Assembly: GCA_958295665.1 (NCBI GenBank)
Contig: OY282559.1
Location: 258,484,245 to 258,548,244 of the forward strand
Source of the DNA: Tipula vernalis
Lineage: Eukaryota > Arthropoda > Insecta > Diptera > Tipulidae
DNA length: 64,000 nucleotides
Direction: 5' to 3'
The stretch's first letter is position 1; each line of letters starts with the position of its first letter. Shown in pieces: positions 36,206-48,439 of this stretch. A program made the translations under genes and the position numbers. A model generated the notes under the pieces. That model saw only the letters and a list, made by a program, of their open reading frames with translations, was not told the DNA's origin and searched no databases.

Positions 36206-37024
36206 TGACAATTTATTGTTTTGCTTAAAATTTTTTCAACATCTTACTATAGCAATTCAAAATACTTATCCGCCCATAATTTGTAACTATATTTTTGTCG
36301 CGACCTAAATATTAGATATTTCCCATTCGGTTGGGAAAACACCCTGATGTGACATTTTATTAAATCTAAACTAATATTATAAAGAGAGAGTGTGGATTTA
36401 TTAGTTTGGAGTAATCTCAGAAACTGCTCAATGAATTTGGATGATTCTTTCACCAATCGAAATTATATTCCCTTCTGATGGTTATAGGCTAATTTTTAAA
36501 ATGATTGGACCTCGAGATCATGGGGCTCTCATACAAATTGACGAAAATTTCATTATATACATATAAAAAAAATTTCATTTTTTCTGAAGAAGTATGTAGC
36601 TTAACTGTGGAATGTCTGCTTCATACAGTTGATTGGTAAGAGCGGTAGAGTTCACATCGTGTATAGTGTTCCGAGTTCAAATCAAAATATAAATTTAAAA
36701 TTTAAATTCAAAAGTTATTTAGCTATTTAATTAAAATGTAGTGTTCTATAAAAAAAAATATATTAACTAATTATAAACTATATAAATGATTAGTATAGAC
36801 AAACAATTAGTGTATTAAAAGTGTGGTGGCAATTGTAATTATAGACAGTGAATTTAAAAGTAAAACATTAGAATTTAAGTGAGTACTAGTGGTAAAAACA
36901 CCGGAATAGCGGCCAGGCTGGCGCTAAACCAGTGGTCATATAACAGTGAAAGCATTGGTAGCAGTAATTATAAACATTACGATGACTTATAACCATAAAC
37001 AATAATAACAGAATTTTCACAAAG
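36206..37024. other. Spacer and probable 5' UTR of the next LINE
   Basis: The sequence 36630-36685 has weak tRNA-like A-box (TGGTAAGAGCGG) and B-box (GAGTTCAAATC) words. From about 36780 the sequence probably belongs to the 5' UTR of the LINE whose ORF1 starts at 37025. No other feature seen. Confidence 0.35.
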
Positions 37025-38364
37025 ATGAATATAACAAAATTATCAGAGGATGACAACTCTTCAAATCCCAATATGTTACGAAGACAGCTAAAAGTGCCTC
37101 CTAATCTGATCTCAGCAGAGCAGAGGAATCAAACCAAATTAAAACGTCTGCAAATGGAAAACAATAATTTAAGAGCAAGGATAGCGAAAAGGAAAGAAAC
37201 CTTAGTAAAAATTGGAATTACAAATAATGCAAATATCAATGAAGGTGAAGAATCGGTTATAACCCAAAATAGATACACACCATTAATGGAGTTAGAGGAT
37301 CAATCAGAAAATGAAAACATGGGGCATAACACAAGTAATAACTTATCCGGAAACAACTTTAATACTGAACGTCCATTGTCAGCAATGAAAACAAATAGTA
37401 ATAAAGAACAACAGCTACACACGGTGTCAAAAAAAAACGGAAAACCCCCACTTATCCACATACATGACCAAGCAGTTAAAGAAACCATAAAGTTAGTAAA
37501 AGAATTAAAATTCAGTAATAACTTCGAAATAACTAGAGTAAGCAAAGAAAAACATTCAGTTAGATTGGAAAGCCTAGAAGAATTCAATAAAGTGAAAGAA
37601 CAACTCACAGAAGCAAAGACTAGCTTCTTCACATACACGCCTAACGGCATGAAACCGAAAATTATGGTGTTAAAAGGATTAACAGAGGAGGAGGATCTGA
37701 TCGAATTAAAAAAGGAAATTGAAGAGCAAGACGAGGTCAAAATAAATAAAATCACACAACTCAAAACTCAAATGGCAATTAAAAACGGAAGCAAACTACC
37801 AATATATATTGTGCATCTAGAGCTCAATACAAATATGGCAAACCTATTAAAAATCAGAACAATAAATTATCAACGGATAACTTGGGAACCGCTTAAAAAA
37901 CGTGATCAATTAATGCAATGCAGAAAATGCCAAAGATTTGGCCATGCAGCGGCTAATTGTAACCTATAATATACAGATGTGTGAAATGTTCGCAACAACA
38001 TAATCCTGGTGATTGTAGTATAAAGTCTAAAATAGAAATAGATAAAATCTACTACATAAATTGTAAAAAAACCGGTCATCCAGCATCGTTCAAAGGATGC
38101 CCGATATACCAAAACACACTCCTGCGACTGAAGCAAAAAATTGCCGAGAAAATATCAAACAAACCACGATTGATTCCAGTAACAAAAACTACATTTGTCA
38201 GTCAAGGGAATGGAACGTTTGCCAACATATTGAAAAATAACGACAAACCCGATAACGAAATACACCCAAATGTGGCCGCCAAAATGGAAAGAATGGAGCA
38301 AACAATTAAACAGCAAAGTGAACAACTAGCACAAATATTAAATCTCATCAATCAATTATTATGA
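37025..38364 (+). pseudogene. LINE ORF1, gag-like with zinc knuckles
   Basis: ORF1 from the ATG at 37025. Residues about 30-60 are basic and coiled-coil-like (QTKLKRLQMENNNLRARIAKRKE). A PPLIHIHDQ stretch begins the conserved middle domain seen in Jockey-group ORF1 proteins. MVLKGLTEEEDLIELKKEIE and RITWEPLKKRDQLMQCRKCQ follow. Zinc knuckles: CRKCQRFGHAAANC (about 37920-37960), CSQQHNPGDC and CKKTGHPASFKGC (38055-38100). A C-terminal coiled coil ends at the TGA at 38362-38364. A single in-frame stop at 37967-37969 right after the first knuckle, with a frame change, splits an otherwise well preserved protein. Role: RNA chaperone/RNP assembly. The stop overlaps the ORF2 ATG. Confidence 0.82.
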
Positions 38365-39762
38365 AAAACCTTAAGATCATAGCGCTAAATGTAAATTCCA
38401 TAGTTAGTTAGTTTACAATTTTTAAAAAACCATAACCCGGACATTATGCTACTTAACGAAACCAAACTGCAATTTAAACATAACTTGGAATTCCAAAAGT
38501 ACAATATAATAAGGCAAGACAGGCCAAATTCAAAAAAAGGAGGAGGTACCGCAATATTAATAGATACAAAATTGAATTACAAAAACATAAAAATAGACAA
38601 ATTCGCAGAAAGCGACACAGTACAAATGATCAAATTAAATATGGATTGGACGAGTCTCCCTAAATCAAGTGCGACTTTTAGCTGCTTCAATAACATACAA
38701 AACCTAAACATATTAGGACATTATATTGAAAAGCGCACGATTCATAACCCAGCATTGGGGAAAACAGCACACAAAAGAATAGTTTCACAAACCATACAAC
38801 CGTTAAAAAATAAACATCTACACGATAAAACCAACCACACAACCTTAATAGAATTTAATTCAAACAATCAAGCAATGTCACCGCAGCACCCTACAGATCA
38901 AAATTACTTCATTAATCCAACAGAATTAAGAGGGATCATAAACTGCATCAACCCAAAAAAATCCTTTGGGCTAGACAACATTCCCAACATCATACTTAAA
39001 CACCTACCAGAGGAAATAATTTCAGAATTGTGCACCTTATTTAACAATCTGCTAAATAATAGGTCATTCCCTAATTATTGGAAAACCACTAAAATTTATC
39101 CAATTTAAAAAAAAAATAAAAACCCTCTAAACCCGGAAAATTACAGACCTATCAGCCTTCTATCCAATCTAAGTAAAATCTATGAAGTTATCATTTACAA
39201 CAAAATATTAACTCATACAACCAACAATAGCCTTATCCCGGACAACCAATTTGGATTCAGACATGGTCACTCAACAATCCACGCAATTACCAAACTTACT
39301 TCGGACGTGTGCCATAAACTAAATTCAAAAATATGCACAGGCGCAATTATGATAGATTTGGAGAAAGCATTTCAATCTGTGTGGCTGGATGGACTTTTAT
39401 ACAAATTACATAAAATGAAGTTTCAAACGGAACTAATAGAGATACTGTACGAAATGTTATACAATAGGAAATTCATAACTACAAATGGGAACGAATCATC
39501 CAACTTACAATTCAATATACCCAACGGTTTGTAACAAGGTTCAATTACTGGACCCATCCTGTTCAAAGTTTACACCAAAGATTTAATAGCGAGTGATAAC
39601 TTAAACTCAGAACAGATTCAAACTATTGCTTACGCAGATGACCTCATAATTTATAGCACCAATCCCAAGATAAACAACATACAAAATAATCTTCAAAGAG
39701 CAATAAATTTTACCAGAGATTACTTGCACACGTGGCGAATCAAAATCAATTTGATTGATTGA

Positions 39763-39794
<32 letters not shown>

Positions 39795-41230
39795 CGATGT
39801 ACGATCAAGCATTAAGCAAGTCTCCCGTATTATAAATGCGAATACCACAACACTATACCCATGTTACACAACACGACACCATTCTTCATGAAGCCAAACC
39901 CCGTAAAGAAAGGCGCCACATCGATAACCACATAAGAGACTAATTAGTTGTGATATCCGCCCCTGGCCAGGCCGCCGTCGTACACCTTTTTTACATATAA
40001 CAAGATCGAGGGATGGGAAAGGAATGTTAGCAACAAAGACTCAACCCGGTTCCAGACACCTAAGTAGTTGATAGTTATAGTAAATTTGTTAGTAATATAT
40101 TTTTTTAGTAATTTATTTAACACAAGACTATACAATTTTAAAGTTCATCTCTGCTGCTCCAACCTGTAAGAAGGACACAATGACAACACAAATTTCCTGG
40201 TACCGCAAACTCTTTTTTTGCTGAAAAGCTGTAAACAAAGCTGTAAACAACTATTATTATTCCCCTTCACCATTTTTTCCATCGGCGGTTGTGAGAGGGG
40301 GCGAGATTTCGTTCCATCATCATGTTCCCATGCGGTCACCCAAATTTGTACTAACTGTAGGTAGTGTTGCTTGACGTTGTTGTTGAAATCGTTGCGTCTC
40401 TGCTGTCCCTGCTACTCGCCCCCTACGTGGCGAATCAAAATCAATATAAGTAAATGTGAAACCATATTGTTTCGAAAACCCATGCAACAACATGCTAATT
40501 ATGACACAAGAAACCGCAACAAAGAACTCTCAATAAAAATCAACAACACCGTAATTGAACAAATACTCTTGGTAAAATACCTGGGGATAAACATCGACCG
40601 GTTTTGTTGTTTAAATGAACATATAAATATGCAACTAATAAAAGCCAGAAAGGCCTTCATAAGCAACCAGAAAATCTTTTACTCCAAGTACATTGACGAA
40701 AATGTTAAAACAATCTGTTACCAAACAATAATCAGACCAACTTTAACATATGGATGCCTAACATGGTACAATATGAGTCCAAGCTACATGGAAAAGCTAA
40801 GATTGTTCGAACGGAGATGCATACGACATTGTAGAGGAGCATTCCGTAAAGCCGAAACAAGTTATCTCCACTATATATCCAATCAAACACGGTACGATAA
40901 ATACAAATCCGATAGAATAGACATCCATATAATCAATCTAATCCGAAACCATATCCATAGATTCACATCCCACATGACAAACTCGTTAATCTACGGTCCA
41001 TACTTAACTAACGAAAAAATACTAAAAAATAATTTACTAACAAAAAATATTCCAGGGCCAGAGGCATTCATCCCACTAGATCAACTTGGATACATCCAAG
41101 ACGAAAATCAAATTCCATTAATTTATCATGTAGCCAGAAGACCGAATGAGAAGGGGTTTGAATTGCAAGGACATTCAAAGTGCAAGGCCAAATATACCAT
41201 CTCATCGTTAGTTTACTCCCACATCCCAAG
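38361..41230 (+). pseudogene. LINE ORF2 (EN, RT), with deletion and nested insert
   Basis: The ATG at 38361 overlaps the ORF1 stop (ATGA). EN start: LKIIALNVNSIVS, then MLLNETKLQFKHNL and KKGGGTAILID (38446-38570). The EN core is deleted near 38640, where the frame runs straight into the linker. RT: LRGIINCINPKKSFGLDNIPN (about 38930), NYRPISLLSNLSKIYEVII (39140), NQFGFRHGHSTIHAI, MIDLEKAFQSVWLDGL (39350), QGSITGPILF, then AYADDLIIYS at 39625-39660. Thumb and C-terminus resume after the 684-bp insert: ISKCETILFRKP, VKYLGINIDR, RPTLTYGCLTWYN, ERRCIRHCRGAFRK, ending near 41230 at the Helitron junction. A stop replaces a residue before QGS (39532-39534), and an A-run frameshift is at 39108. Better preserved than the other LINEs here. 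Confidence 0.85.
39751..40434 (-). mobile_element. 684-bp LINE-derived non-autonomous insert with 21-bp duplication
   Basis: Flanked by a perfect 21-bp direct repeat (starts ACGTGGCGAATC) at 39730-39750 and 40435-40455; both copies lie in the ORF2 of the host LINE. On the minus strand the insert starts with GGGGGCGAGTAGCAGGGACA at 40434 and ends with a (CAAT)n tail at 39751-39795, as expected for target-primed reverse transcription. It has a GCTGTAAACAA tandem pair near 40227-40250. The frame at 40145-40339 has no known domain. The sequence near the tail (GTACACC, TTTTTTACAT, ACCCGGTT, CAAGCATTAAGCA) recurs at 48460-48640. A SINE-like element or internally deleted LINE are both possible. Confidence 0.8.
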
Positions 41231-44200
41231 GACCAAGGGATATTGTGTTGGACTACCGTTACGGAAAATTATCACGTATATCAGAATTGCATCGGTCGTA
41301 TGACGCTTTACAGTACCCGTTGATGTTTGCTAGAGGAGAAGATGGGTACAGCCTGAATATGCCACAAACAAATTCGCCACGTAATAAAACAATTACCTGT
41401 ATGCAGTTTTATGCGTTTAGGCTAATGGTGAAAAACGGTAGCTTTAATACGCTCCATTATTACAAGAATTTATTAAACCAATAGTGTGTCGATATGATGG
41501 CAAAAATGATTTCGGAAAGGTTACATTACATCCGCACAAATCAAGCAAAATTAAAAGCTGAAAATTATGTTCATTTGAGAGATGCAGTGAATGAAGATCA
41601 AAACATTGACGCCATAAATATGGGGCAATATGTCATACTGCCCTCAACATTCACCGGATCACAACATCTATGTCAGAAATTTTGACAGACCAGATTTATT
41701 CATTACCTTTACGTGCAACCCCGAATGGACTGAGGTCAAGGAGGAGCTATTTCCTAATCAAAGATCTTTTGATATGCATGACATCATACGAGTAGCACGA
41801 GTGTTCAATTTAAAAATGAAAAAGTTAGTGAAATTGTTAACCCAAAATGCTATATTCGGTGACACAAAGGCTTTTATATATAGCATTGAGTTGCAAAAAA
41901 GAGGGTTACCTCATGCACATATTCTCCTATGGTTGCAAACGAAAATACAACCAGAAGAAGTAGACTCTCTAATATCAGCTGAGCTACCAAACCGAGATGT
42001 GGATCCTATTCTCCATGACATAGTTCTTAAAAATATGGTACACGGTCCGTGTGGAAAACATAACATGGCTGCTCCTTGCACGGTCAACGGCGTTTGCTGT
42101 AAAAAGTATCCTCGCAATTTAATTGCAGAAACACAAACTGGAGACGATGGTTATCCAGCATACCGTCGTAGAAACCCTAATAATAGTGAAGTGACTGCAA
42201 CTTTGACTATCCGAGGTCATCAAACCGTAAAAGATAACAGATGGATTGTTCCTTATTCTCCTATATTGTGTAGGAGCTTTATTGCCCATATCAATATGGA
42301 GTATTGTCATTCGGTTCAGGCAATAAAATATATATGTAAATATATAAATAAAGGATCGGACCAAGCCACTGTTTCAGTAGAAAACAATCACAGTGAGATC
42401 GAAAATTATTTGAACGACCGGTATAGAAGTACATCAGAGGCTGTTTTGAGGCTTCTAGAATTTCACATCCACCAAAGATATCCAACGGTTATACATTTGA
42501 CAATCCATTTAGAAAACGGACAAAGGGTGTATTTTACGGCACACAATCACCAACAAAGATTCGAAAATCCACCCTCAACAACACTTACGGCATTTTTGAA
42601 TTATGCAGAAACGATCACTTCGCGAATGAATTGCCACAATATTACACCTGGGCTAATAACAAGTTCTCGAGAAGGAAACGTGGAGAAGAAGTCGAAGGGC
42701 ACCCCAGCATTAAAAAAGACTCTGCGCTTGGCAGAATGTACAGTATCCATCCTAACCAATCGGAATGTTTTCACCTAAGGATGCTGTTGCAATATGTCCG
42801 TGGGCCAACTTCTTTTGAAAGCTTACAGACCGTCAATGGACAAGTAATGTATACTTATCAAGCAGCTTGGAAAGAACTTGGTCTACTTGAAGATGACGAA
42901 CAATGGAACCATACGTTAGCAGTTGCAGTCGTTTCCAAATCACCATTAAAATTAAGAGAATTATTCGTGATCATTTTATTATTTTGCCAACCGTCTGATC
43001 CTCTTCAACTATGGCAAACTTTTCGAGAAGACCTTTGTGAAGACATTCGTCATAGGGAGCGGCAACAAAGTAATGATATCACTTTACTTTGCTCAGACAG
43101 TGTTTTAATGACGGCCTCATAAAAATTGAAAATTTATTATTTGAGCTAAGTGGGAAAAATCTGGCATATTTTGGTCTTCCCTCGCCGAATTGAGTGACTT
43201 CATATCAATTAATGTTACAAAATTAGTACCTGACCAGCGACATGCATATGATAAAATAATAAATTGCGTGAGAAATAACGAAGGCAAAATATTGTTGATC
43301 GACGCTCCTGGTGGAACAGGGAAAACGTTCTTAATCAACTTAATTTTGGCTAAAGTTAGATCAACAGGTAAAATCGCTGTCGCAGTTGCTTCATCTGGAG
43401 TAGCAGCTAAGCTGCTCAGCGGCGGGAAAACCGCCCATTCTACTTTAAAATTGCCTCTAAAGGTTTCTTTCCAACAAGAAACAGTATATGCAAAAATGGG
43501 CCACTAGGAAAAGTCCTCCAAGAAGTTGCTCTAATTATGTGGGATGAGTGTACAATGAGCCATCGATCGCACATTCAAGCTGTAAACAGAACTCTAAAGG
43601 ACATTAGGAATTCAGAAAAAGCAATGGGGGTGTCACCTTGGTCTTTGCTGGAGACTTTCGCCAAACATTGCCTGTAATCCCCAAAGGAACGCGAGCGGAC
43701 ATTATTAAAGCGTGTTTAAAATCCTCACCTCTGTGGAGTTCAATTCAAACCGTTACATTAAAGACAAATATGAGAGCTCATTTTGGAGGTGGTGGCTATA
43801 ATTTTTCGGGTCAATTATTAATATTAGGCGATGGCAAATTACCTGAACAAAATGGACTAATTAAAATTGGCAGCGAGTTAGGAAAGACTGTAACAACTCT
43901 TAATGAGTTGATATTAAACATTTATCCTGGCATAGACAATATATTCGAAAAAAAATACACTTGGATGTGCGAAAGGGCTATCGTATCCGCAAGAAATTCT
44001 TCTGTTGACGAAATTAACGATGAAATTTTAAAAAAAGTATTTGGTGACTTCAAAATATATTCCACGATAGACACTGTTATAAATACAGAAGACACGGTTC
44101 ACCATCCACAAGAGTTTTTGAACAGTCTAAATCCTTCAGGGTTTCCACCACATTGCCTTAAAATGAAAGTTGGAATACCAATTATTTTATTGCGAAATCT

Positions 44201-44742
44201 AAATCCTCCAAATCTATGTAATGGGACAAGACTGCAAGTCAAATCGTTGAGAAACAACGTCATCGAAGCTACCATCATCACGGGCCAGCATCTGGACAAT
44301 TGGCTCACATACCTCGCATTCCCATGATATTCACAGATTTACCTTTTTCCTTTAAACGATTACAATTTCCTGTAAAAATTTCAAAAATGTAGGAGAAGAT
44401 TTGAGGAAAGAATGTTTTTCTCACGGCCAATTATATGTCGGAATGTCCAGGTCGGGAAGTGCAAAAAACCAATTTATTTTAAGTCCAGACACAAACGAAA
44501 CTAAAAATATAGTTTACTCGGAAGTTTTAGTAAAATAGATAGATAAATAAATAATTATAATATGTAATGTAATAATTTTTAAACCAAAAATAATTTATTA
44601 TAATTAACTACATGCAATCAAATAGATGTACATATATTTAAGTTGGTCTGAATATTTGTTCTGGCTGTCTATCTAAATAACTCTTTTTTTATATAGTTAC
44701 TGATTTGTAGATTGGACACGCGTAGCAGTCACAGGCAGCTAG
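41231..44742 (+). pseudogene. Helitron Rep/helicase, 5'-truncated
   Basis: Rolling-circle transposon protein. Helitron-like N domain: RDIVLDYRYGKLSRISELHR, YDALQYPLMFARGEDGY (41245-41350). HUH nuclease: FITFTCNPEWTEVKEEL (41700), ELQKRGLPHAHILLWLQ with the HxH at about 41910, then AIKYICKYINKG with the two catalytic Tyr near 42330-42345. Helicase: [13 protein letters not shown] (43225), Walker A GGTGKTFL (43311-43334), [28 protein letters not shown] (43540), FAGDFRQTLPVIP (43640), TNMRAH, ERAIVSARN, CNGTRLQVKSL. Motif VI is decayed near 44400-44460 (GQLYVGMSRSG). The 3' terminus is probably GGCAGCTAG at 44734-44742 followed by T, the canonical CTRR-T end. Frameshifts at about 41640, 42700, 43160, 43500 and 43620. 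Confidence 0.88.
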
Positions 44743-45969
44743 TATTATATAAAGTGGAATTTGAATTGTATCAGAAACATTTTATGTAAAACATAGCAAG
44801 TATTAAATCCGACCCTGCAAATTTGTTGACATATAGATGATCAAATTCTACAGCTACATCAAATTCATTTATTACAACATCAACAATCCATTGAAATATG
44901 AAGTATATAAATCAGCAATATTTTTTTGGGGAAGTTGCTATTGAATTATTATTCGAATTAGTAACTACTCACATTCTAAATAGAGAACTCCCCAAAGCCG
45001 CTTAGCATTGTTCCTCTCCGCGCAAGGATGACAAGAAATTAGGTACCATCCGATTGTTAACAAATTGTATTTGTTCGTATTTAACAAAAATCTAATAGAG
45101 TGTTCTGGCAATTAAATTTGTGTTTCTCGGGATTTTTTGTTGAGAATTCGACGGCATCGCAAACAATCGCCTGTGCAGGCAAAACTAGAAACGAAAAATA
45201 TCAAAAATTTGCCTTGATCGAACAAATTAAGAAATTGGTGAATCTGAGAAAATGTTGAGAAAATTTTGCATTTTGAATTATATGTTATTGATACGTATTT
45301 ATACTCGTAGATGTTTAGATCTTATCGATCACTAAGTATTATTTACTCGTTCCTTTAAATATATACGCTGTTTGCTTGCATCGTAAACATTTATCATTAA
45401 ACTTCCTTTATCGATGTGCATAAAATAAGGTCGACAATATTTTTCCGGATAATGTTTAAGATTTGGTTCAAAATTATCCTTGATTTATACCATTTATAGA
45501 GACTTTCTGTTTTTTTTTGCCTTCCTAACATAAACTGTCCTATATAAAATGTTTCGTTTTCTTCGCATTCTAACAACGTACATAATATGTAGTAGTTTAG
45601 CTCGTAACCCTCTCCAAAATTGGGGTGGTTACGGGTGTTGACGATTATAATAGCACAAAAAAAAAACACAAATGTATCCGTAAATATTTCCTAAAGAATA
45701 TTATCTTCTTCTATTTTACCAAATTCTCTGCACTACGAAAACTTTCCAATTTTCCTTTTTTCTCATTTTCATAATAATAATAAAATAAAATAAAAAAAAA
45801 AACCAAGCCAAGTATTATTTTTGGGCGGAAAATTTGGTATACATACTTTCTGCTACGCACAACAACAAAATTTTTCTCGAACTGGTAAACTTTGAATGAA
45901 AATTTTAACATCTTTGTACTTGTTTTAAGGCCGTAATATATAAAACATAATATAAAAGAAGACAAAAAA
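44743..45969. other. AT-rich spacer, possible intron of a host gene
   Basis: No convincing gene. If the exon candidate at 45.97-46.30 kb is real, this would be its first intron on the minus strand. The minus-strand frames at 45397-45669 and 45711-45965 look like low-complexity translations and are not believed. Confidence 0.35.
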
Positions 45970-46300
45970 AAAATTTACTACGTACATGAATTTTTTGTGG
46001 TTCATGAATGGAATGGGACGGTGGTGGTGGATGATGATTTTTGTGATTGTTATCCGAACTATTATTATCAGCCATTTCACACTACACACAGAAAAATCAC
46101 AAATCACCAAAAACAAAAATTAATATTTTTAATTATTGCAAATGTTAGAACACACAATTAGATTATACACTATAAAATTTAACTATTTGCACGTAAATAT
46201 ACAAACAAAAAAAAAACACTTTGACTATAAAATCACTGCGCGCCAAAACAAGTTAATGTTTTTCCACTTGAAAAATACGCGAAAATAAATTTTCACCACA
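45970..46300 (-). CDS. Candidate host gene 5' UTR and first coding exon
   Basis: On the minus strand an ATG at 46075-46073 sits in a good context (GAA ATG G). It opens a hydrophilic frame starting MADNNSSDNNHKNHHPPPP and continuing SHSIHEPQKIH. Right after this, near 45988-45983, CAT is followed by GTACGT, a usable splice donor. The A/T-rich leader upstream (46076-46300) has no ATG close to the start and a CAGTGA Inr-like site near 46240, resembling fly 5' UTRs. Asn/His/Pro-rich N-termini are common in fly regulatory proteins. No downstream exon is identified, so function is unknown. It could be chance; transcript evidence is lacking. Confidence 0.35.
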
Positions 46301-46744
46301 AAATTTTTAAATAAAATTTCGATTATTTTATTGATTTTATTTAATGCGTAATGATTTTATTGCTATTTTTTTTCAATATAATTAAATTTAAAATTTTATT
46401 TACGTTTTAAATGCACAATAAAAATGATTTAGAACATATCGCAAGGAAACCACCCTCAAGACTGAATCATTGTAAAGTTGCTTCATCTTGATGTTGATAC
46501 TTTTTTTTTCTACAACAACAACCACGAAAATAAAAGAAAATTGAGAAAAATGAAAATGTATTTATGGAAAATGTATTGGTATATGTTTATACAAAACAGT
46601 TTATGTATTTGTAATGGTGAAATTATGTATTGAGGGTGTAAGTACTATGAGTTTAGATTTTTGGAGAATTTGGTCCAAAAAAATTGTGAGCAAAATCAGA
46701 TTCACTACTTTTAAATAGTCTGTTCGCACAAATATTCATATTCA
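46301..46744. other. AT-rich spacer
   Basis: No gene seen. It would be upstream/promoter DNA of the minus-strand exon candidate. Confidence 0.35.
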
Positions 46745-46856
46745 TAGGGTGTGTGCCTGCTTGCCTAGCCTGACTAAATACAGACTAAACTAATTTTTTT
46801 CTTGAATATCAGACACTAATTTAGTTTAGAGTAGTCTGATCAGGAACACCCCTTAG
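46745..46856. mobile_element. Small inverted-repeat element (about 110 bp)
   Basis: The left end, TAGGGTGTGTGCCTG, and the right end, CAGGAACACCCCTTA, are imperfect inverted copies. Inner matches are CTGACTAAA near 46773 and TAGTCTG near 46832. No target duplication was found. Degenerate MITE or chance foldback. Confidence 0.4.
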
Positions 46857-47362
46857 AGATTTAAGCCTCAGAATTCCTAGACCGATAACATAAAGGAGTG
46901 GGCCTAACATTTTACGTAAAATTTCACAAAATCAAGTCGAAAAATTCGTCACTGGAAACAATTCTATCTCTCGAAAAAGATATTCCCCATTCCAACACAA
47001 ATTCGGTCGTAATCCTTGAATTGTTGAGTTTCAAAATTTTGAGGTTAGGTGACCAGAACCGCTCGTACTGCTTTCACCAATACAGTACTGTTTTTGGAGA
47101 CCTTTTGTGCTGACAATTTATTTGTACTAATTCTCCTTCCATAAGATTAATATTGAATGCTTTCGTATTCGTGTGTTTTTTCAATTATCTGTAAAAATTC
47201 ATTAATTATCCCTATAACGATTGTCATTATCTCTTCGATATCATATTGAAGGTGAAAATTAATATTATGAATGACGACTGCGAATCGTAGTTTGTTATGA
47301 AATTGTCGTTTTCTGTCGATCACATTTTAGTTCGCGACTAGGGCTGAAGTGCACCACAGCTA

Positions 47363-47580
47363 TATTCCCTTAGTCGTATCGTTCGTCACGCCAATTAACC
47401 GTCAAGTTTTAATATTTCGTCTATAAACCTTAGATGTCTACTAAGGAAAACAACGTATTGCACTGATTTTTTAAGGCGACAATCATTTCGAGTGACTTCT
47501 TCTGGAAGCACAATAACTTACTTGAATATATGACTATTGTTGAGAAAAGTCAGTGCAAACGACACGACTAAGAGAATAAG
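47363..47580. mobile_element. 218-bp MITE with about 25-bp terminal inverted repeats
   Basis: The left end TATTCCCTTAGTCGTATCGT and the complement of the right end TATTCTCTTAGTCGTGTCGT differ at only two positions in the first 20. The interior is AT-rich and non-coding. Target duplication is unclear. Confidence 0.6.
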
Positions 47581-48239
47581 CCCAACCAAATGACTCATAA
47601 AATCTAAATTATAATAAATAAATTAAACGATTTAAATAAATTATTATCTATAAATATATTTGTTTATAAATAAATATAAATACTAAGTATTTATGTATCG
47701 CAACGTGAAAATAACAAGGTTCTACCTAACGTTTTTGAGAATAAATTATACATATGTGCATGTGTAACCACAAAAAGAGATTGGCCTTTCGAAAAATGTT
47801 GTCAGATTTTAAATATTTTTATTAATAAGCGAAATAGTCGAATAACAAAGTTCTAAGTGATGGGAAATTTTCATAAAATTTATGAAAAAGGGTTCCATCT
47901 ACACATAAAAACTTCAATAGAACCTTTTTTATGAACAGAATGGTTACACTATTTATATTACAATAACACAACAACAAGTACTGTTACAGTTAGCTGATTG
48001 TTGGCAGCCAAAAGTAAAAGTTTGATAATGTAAAACCCTGTTAATTTGAGCCGAAAGTAAAAAATCGGTAAAGCAGATTGTGTTACCCCAGCCGAAAATA
48101 AAAAATTAAGTCGTAATCAGTCGATAGTGTTTAGCCGAAAATTAAGTGGTAAAACCTGTCCCAATTACTCGTGGGAAATTGTGGAAAACTCGCGAAACCT
48201 AAGAAAATATTTAAAATTGGGGTAAAATCGGCCTTTAAA

Positions 48240-48430
48240 AAATTCAGTAAAAATTTCCAGTAAGAAATCTGGGAAAATTCGATTTTCCAAAAATCATTAG
48301 AAACTTTGTATATAGTTTAGAGTGTTATATCTGGAGATAGATTGCATTCATGTGACTTGGTAATGCTATCGCAGAAATAAATTTCAGTTGAAGATCCCCG
48401 TAGGAAATCTGGGAAAATTTGATTTAGTTT
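48240..48430 (+). repeat. Left inverted subterminal repeat of the large transposon
   Basis: Two direct copies of a CAGT-started motif ending in AATCTGGGAAAATTYGATTT lie at about 48244-48290 and 48384-48425. The sequence between them (CATTAGAAACTTTGTATATAG and GTTATATCTGGAGAT) matches the inverted right segment. Truncated at 48430 by the next insertion. Confidence 0.6.
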
Positions 48431-48439
48431 CCAGCCGAT

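Noticed and set aside
37300..37764. 154-codon minus-strand ORF
   Set aside because: Antisense of the well supported LINE ORF1.
39760..39794. TTGA microsatellite as an independent simple repeat
   Set aside because: Its position at the end of the 684-bp insert next to the target duplication makes it the retroelement tail.
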